NCBI GenBank assembly: GCA_963922205.1
Contig: CAWUHX010000172.1
Location: 434,001-498,000, forward strand
Length of the DNA stretch: 64,000 nt
Direction of reading: 5' to 3'
DNA from: Romanomermis culicivorax
Lineage: Eukaryota; Nematoda; Enoplea; Mermithida; Mermithidae
The notes beneath the pieces were generated by a model. It saw only the letters and a program-made list of their open reading frames with translations, was not told the DNA's origin and made no database searches. The position numbers and the translations under genes were made by a program. Numbering within the stretch: position 1 is the stretch's first letter; every line of letters starts with the position of its first letter. Shown in pieces: positions 61,153 through 64,000 of the stretch.

Positions 61153-62096
61153 TAAAAATCGCTGCAGAAGATGCCTATGGTCACATAGACATTTTCCAGT
61201 TCACAACGTTGAGCATTGGGGTGAGTTTTCACTCTCCATGCTTAACATAGGAACATCAACTAGTGAGAATTTCAAACTAGTCATTTCACATTGCGAAACG
61301 TCGCTAGTTTTTACTGATAAGAGGTGCAGGTTGTGCTCCAATTACAGCGATGAGCTCGGAGAGCTTATCTCTAACGGAAATTCCTGACTAGCGGGTACAT
61401 ACCGTAGTCTACGTGTATAACAAAATAATAAATCGAAACGGAAATAAAATGTGCGTAGATGGAAACGAAACATAGAAAGTACACACATAAATTGCATGTA
61501 AAAATTATAAAAACCAAACGTAAAATTGATGTAAATTACTGTAACACAAAACGTAACGAAAAACATAATGAAAAATTGTGATTTGAATCACGTGACATTC
61601 GACAGAATTCGTCGGCATGTGACACGGTGGTCCTTTGAAAAAGGGCGTCCTCGTCCTTGTACTGGGTGCGGCATGTCCGTGGAGGTCAAACGTTCAGGTG
61701 AAGGTGATGGCAGGCGGTCGATGGTCCAGCTGTTTTTCCGTGTGTTTTGGCTTGTGGAGTTGTGTCAATGGTGCGTGGAGTTGCTGACGTCAATTGGAAA
61801 TGCGTGGAGTTGCTGACGTCAATTGATCCGTTTGGTGAAGTTGCCAATTGTACATTGATTTGCGAAATCTGTAAGGAGACTAAAAGAAAAAATTTTAGGG
61901 GCGAGATATAGGCTATCGCACCGATGCCCTGTGATATGAGGCAATACCCTAGTTTAGATGCATTGGTCACTGCTCATTCTCTTCTTTACACTGCTGTTCC
62001 AGCATGGACCAGGAGTGGGTACTCCGTGAGGGGCATGGCGGTCCTTCGAAAAAGGACGACCCCGTATGTAAGATCTAAAGAAGAGAATAGCCACTT
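61153..62096 (-). mobile_element. Gypsy element, region between integrase and LTR
   Basis: About 940 bp with no convincing ORF. TGCGTGGAGTTGCTGACGTC is tandemly repeated (61770-61820). A similar ~35-bp block (GGTCCTT(T/C)GAAAAAGG) appears at 61630 and 62040. ATTCTCTTCTTTA (61978) and TAAAGAAGAGAAT (62082) are inverted copies. It may be an untranslated region or a lost extra ORF. Confidence 0.45.
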
Positions 62097-63094
62097 AATT
62101 ATAGGTCAAAGACCTCTGCATCAAGATGTGGGTCTATGAGATCTTGTGTAAAATCTTGGTTTGTTGATGGAATCAACAAAGGTGCCGTCTTGATTACCTG
62201 TGAAGTGGAAGGTATCTCCTCTACTTCAGTAGGCTGATCAGGTGACATGTAGTGTCTAAGATGATTGACATGCACAGTATCTTCTTGATCTGCCTCAAGC
62301 TGAATAGTGACATTGGGGTGTGCCACATTCGTTACAAAGTAGGGCCCATCATAAATGGGCAGCAATTCAGGCGTCAGACCACGTTCGCCAGTGGTGCGCA
62401 GTTTGAGCACCTGATCGCCAACTTTGTATGAGACATCTCATGCCATGCGATCCTAGGACCAGGCATAAGCCGCCTGTGATCTCTCAATTCGGTTCTGGAT
62501 CAAGGTCAAGGCATTTTTAAAATGCGGTTTGACCTCCATATCATAAGTAGAAACATCTATGATATGGGCCGGAGGGTTGAATGAGAGCGCCCCATCAACA
62601 GGTAGCATGTACGTACGACCATAAATGAGCTCAAAGGGTGAATATCCTGTGGACTCATTCATGCTAATGTTGACGGCAAACACAGAATACGGCAGGTGTT
62701 CATCCCAATCAGTATGACCTTGGTGGACATACATACGTAGCCGTGTAGCTAGCATCTGATTAGCTCTTTCCACTTCTCCGTTTGTCATCGGGTGATAACT
62801 GGTGGAGTGGATTTTCTTAGTTGAACAAATGGCACTGATTTCAGTCATCAGTTTGGATGTGAAATCCGTACCACGATCAGACTGAAGAATCTGCCGTGCC
62901 CCATGTCTGCAGACAATTTGTGTAACAAAAAGGAGTGCTATGGTTTGCACAGTAATGTCCCGAGTAGCGAAAGCTTCAACCCATTTGGTAAAGTAGTCCA
63001 TAAAGACTACAATAAAACGGTTTCCACTTTCAACACTTTCACTAGTGGTCATTGGTCCCATACAGTCGACACCAACTCGATGAAACGGCCCCAT
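62097..63094 (-). pseudogene. Ty3/gypsy integrase core and C-terminal module
   Basis: Reading leftward: GPFHRVGVDCMGP (first Asp), YFTKWVEAFA, LQSDRGTDF (second Asp) and YHPMTNGEVERANQ (catalytic Glu), so the DDE triad is complete. YSPFELIYGR follows. Two in-frame stops near 62452-62430 precede the C-terminal GPY/F-type module (YDGPYFVTNV, HVNHLRHY, 62410-62270) and an acidic tail to a stop at 62097. It integrates element cDNA in the nucleus when intact; the stops make this copy defective. Confidence 0.85.
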
Positions 63095-63119
63095 AATGGT
63101 GATCGGTTTCAGAGTTGCA

Positions 63120-63735
63120 TGGATCTTTTGTCTCGCCGGTTTATTCCGTTGGCAAGGTCACACCGCTGACAAAATTACTTGACGTCCGCACTGAGGGAAG
63201 GCCAGTGGTACCTGCGGGCTATAAGCCTCGCGGTACATTTTGCACTAAAGTGTCCAGTAAGAATGTCATTATGGTGAGCCTCAATAATGGTAGTAACCAT
63301 TGATCGAGGGATGACAATCTTATTCGACTCACCTGTCCACTTCTGAAGGATTTTATCCAACAGGTGGTAGCCATTAACATCATTCTGGTCACCGTAGGGT
63401 TTTAGTAACCTAAGAATGGAGGCTAATTCCGGATCCTCAATTTGAGCTGTGAGAAGGTCATGGTGCTGCGCATCCTGTGATATCTCTGCATAAGACTCAG
63501 ACCTTGCCAGGTGCTGCGCACCATCGGTGGTCCTTTGGGATGATCTCGCCAGGGGCCGTGCACCATCGGAGATCATTTGAGATGTTCTCGCCAGGCGCTG
63601 AGCACCATCGGAGATCATCATAATTTCTCCCTCCGGTCTGTATAGGGGAGTATCCTCGATACTCTCCCCGGCAAGGGAATTAGGATCAGGAAGGCGTGAT
63701 AATGCATCAACATTACCAATTAGACTGACCTTTTC
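63120..63735 (-). pseudogene. Gypsy pol linker and integrase zinc finger
   Basis: 63621-63175 encodes three ~15-residue repeats (ISDGAQRLARTSQ type), then an acidic linker. The HHCC zinc-binding module follows: HHNDILTGHFS, YHWPSLSADVK, and CQRC after a stop at 63174. A further frame shift near 63110 separates it from the catalytic core. Upstream, 63735-63670 reads NVDALSRLPDP, the conserved end of gypsy RNase H, in a third frame. Several independent lesions. Confidence 0.75.
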
Positions 63736-64000
63736 ACGGCCGAATTGTCAGTTTGAATTCAGCTAATGCGAGGCCCCACCTAGCTATCTGGGCTGAAGGG
63801 TTGGGTTTCTCCAACACAGCCTTAACAGCAGTGTGATCAATCTGGATGACCACCTCATGTTGAAAGAGGTAAGGTCGAAAGTGCTTGACGAAATGGACAA
63901 CAGCGAGAGTCTCTAACTCTGTAATAGTGTAGTTCTTCTCAGCTGCCGTTAACCCTCTACTGGCCTACGTGACAGAATGGTCGTATCCATTATCATCTAA
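63736..64000 (-). pseudogene. Gypsy RNase H domain, partial
   Basis: Reads ASRGLTAAEKNYTITELET, LAVVHFVKHFRPYL and VVIQIDHTAVKAVL from the right edge. This is the Ty3-type RNase H with the IDH form of the conserved TDH. An in-frame TAG just before ASRG (about 63965) interrupts it, and a frameshift near 63738 separates it from the DALSR end. Reverse transcriptase and gag would lie beyond 64000. Confidence 0.8.

Noticed and set aside
61568-61816. 82-codon ORF on the + strand in the gypsy tail
   Set aside because: Opposite to the element's coding strand and over tandem repeats, with no motif.

Overview
The window looks like nuclear DNA from an invertebrate animal. It holds two spliced, single-copy protein genes with GT-AG introns. 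One is a rhodopsin-family amine receptor on the + strand (13519-19508). The other is the mitochondrial complex I 49 kDa subunit NDUFS2 on the - strand (43378-36095). The rest is AT-rich DNA saturated with transposable elements: L1-like LINE tails, a Ty3/gypsy LTR element, hAT, PIF/Harbinger and mariner-type elements, many MITE families and a SINE-like repeat. There is no operon structure, rRNA, tRNA or CRISPR. The species cannot be fixed from sequence alone. The mixture of short introns (55-60 bp) and long repeat-filled introns (3.3 and 4.4 kb) fits a small non-model invertebrate.

Layout. 1-13.4 kb: no gene; MITE families A and B, a broken LINE tail, a Harbinger MITE with a 3-bp target duplication, and an element whose inverted ends are minisatellite arrays (10.4-11.6 kb). 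13.5-19.5 kb: amine GPCR in three exons; its second intron holds a GC-rich MITE, a decayed Harbinger transposon with terminal inverted repeats, and a mariner-type MITE that itself contains a MITE-A. 19.5-36 kb: repeats, an L1-like LINE 3' end with oligo(A), a 1.2-kb palindrome with a nested MITE, a second minisatellite-ended element, a hAT MITE that splits an ORF, and one or two orphan exon candidates. 36.1-43.4 kb: NDUFS2, 13 coding exons joined in phase throughout, with hAT-type insertions in introns. 43.4-60.2 kb: a very dense nest of hAT elements with perfect 8-bp duplications, SINE-like copies carrying matching empty sites, pogo-like and BED-finger transposase remnants, a ~95-bp satellite with higher-order structure, and one 100-N assembly gap followed by a SMART cDNA-synthesis adapter. 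60.5-64 kb: 3' LTR, polypurine tract and broken pol (integrase and RNase H) of a Ty3/gypsy element on the - strand, running off the window.

The two genes are not functionally linked. One is plasma-membrane signalling and the other is respiratory-chain assembly and catalysis. The main interest lies in the transposon layer: several nested insertions with both filled and empty sites visible, elements with minisatellite inverted ends, and a short GC-rich hairpin recurring across otherwise different repeats.
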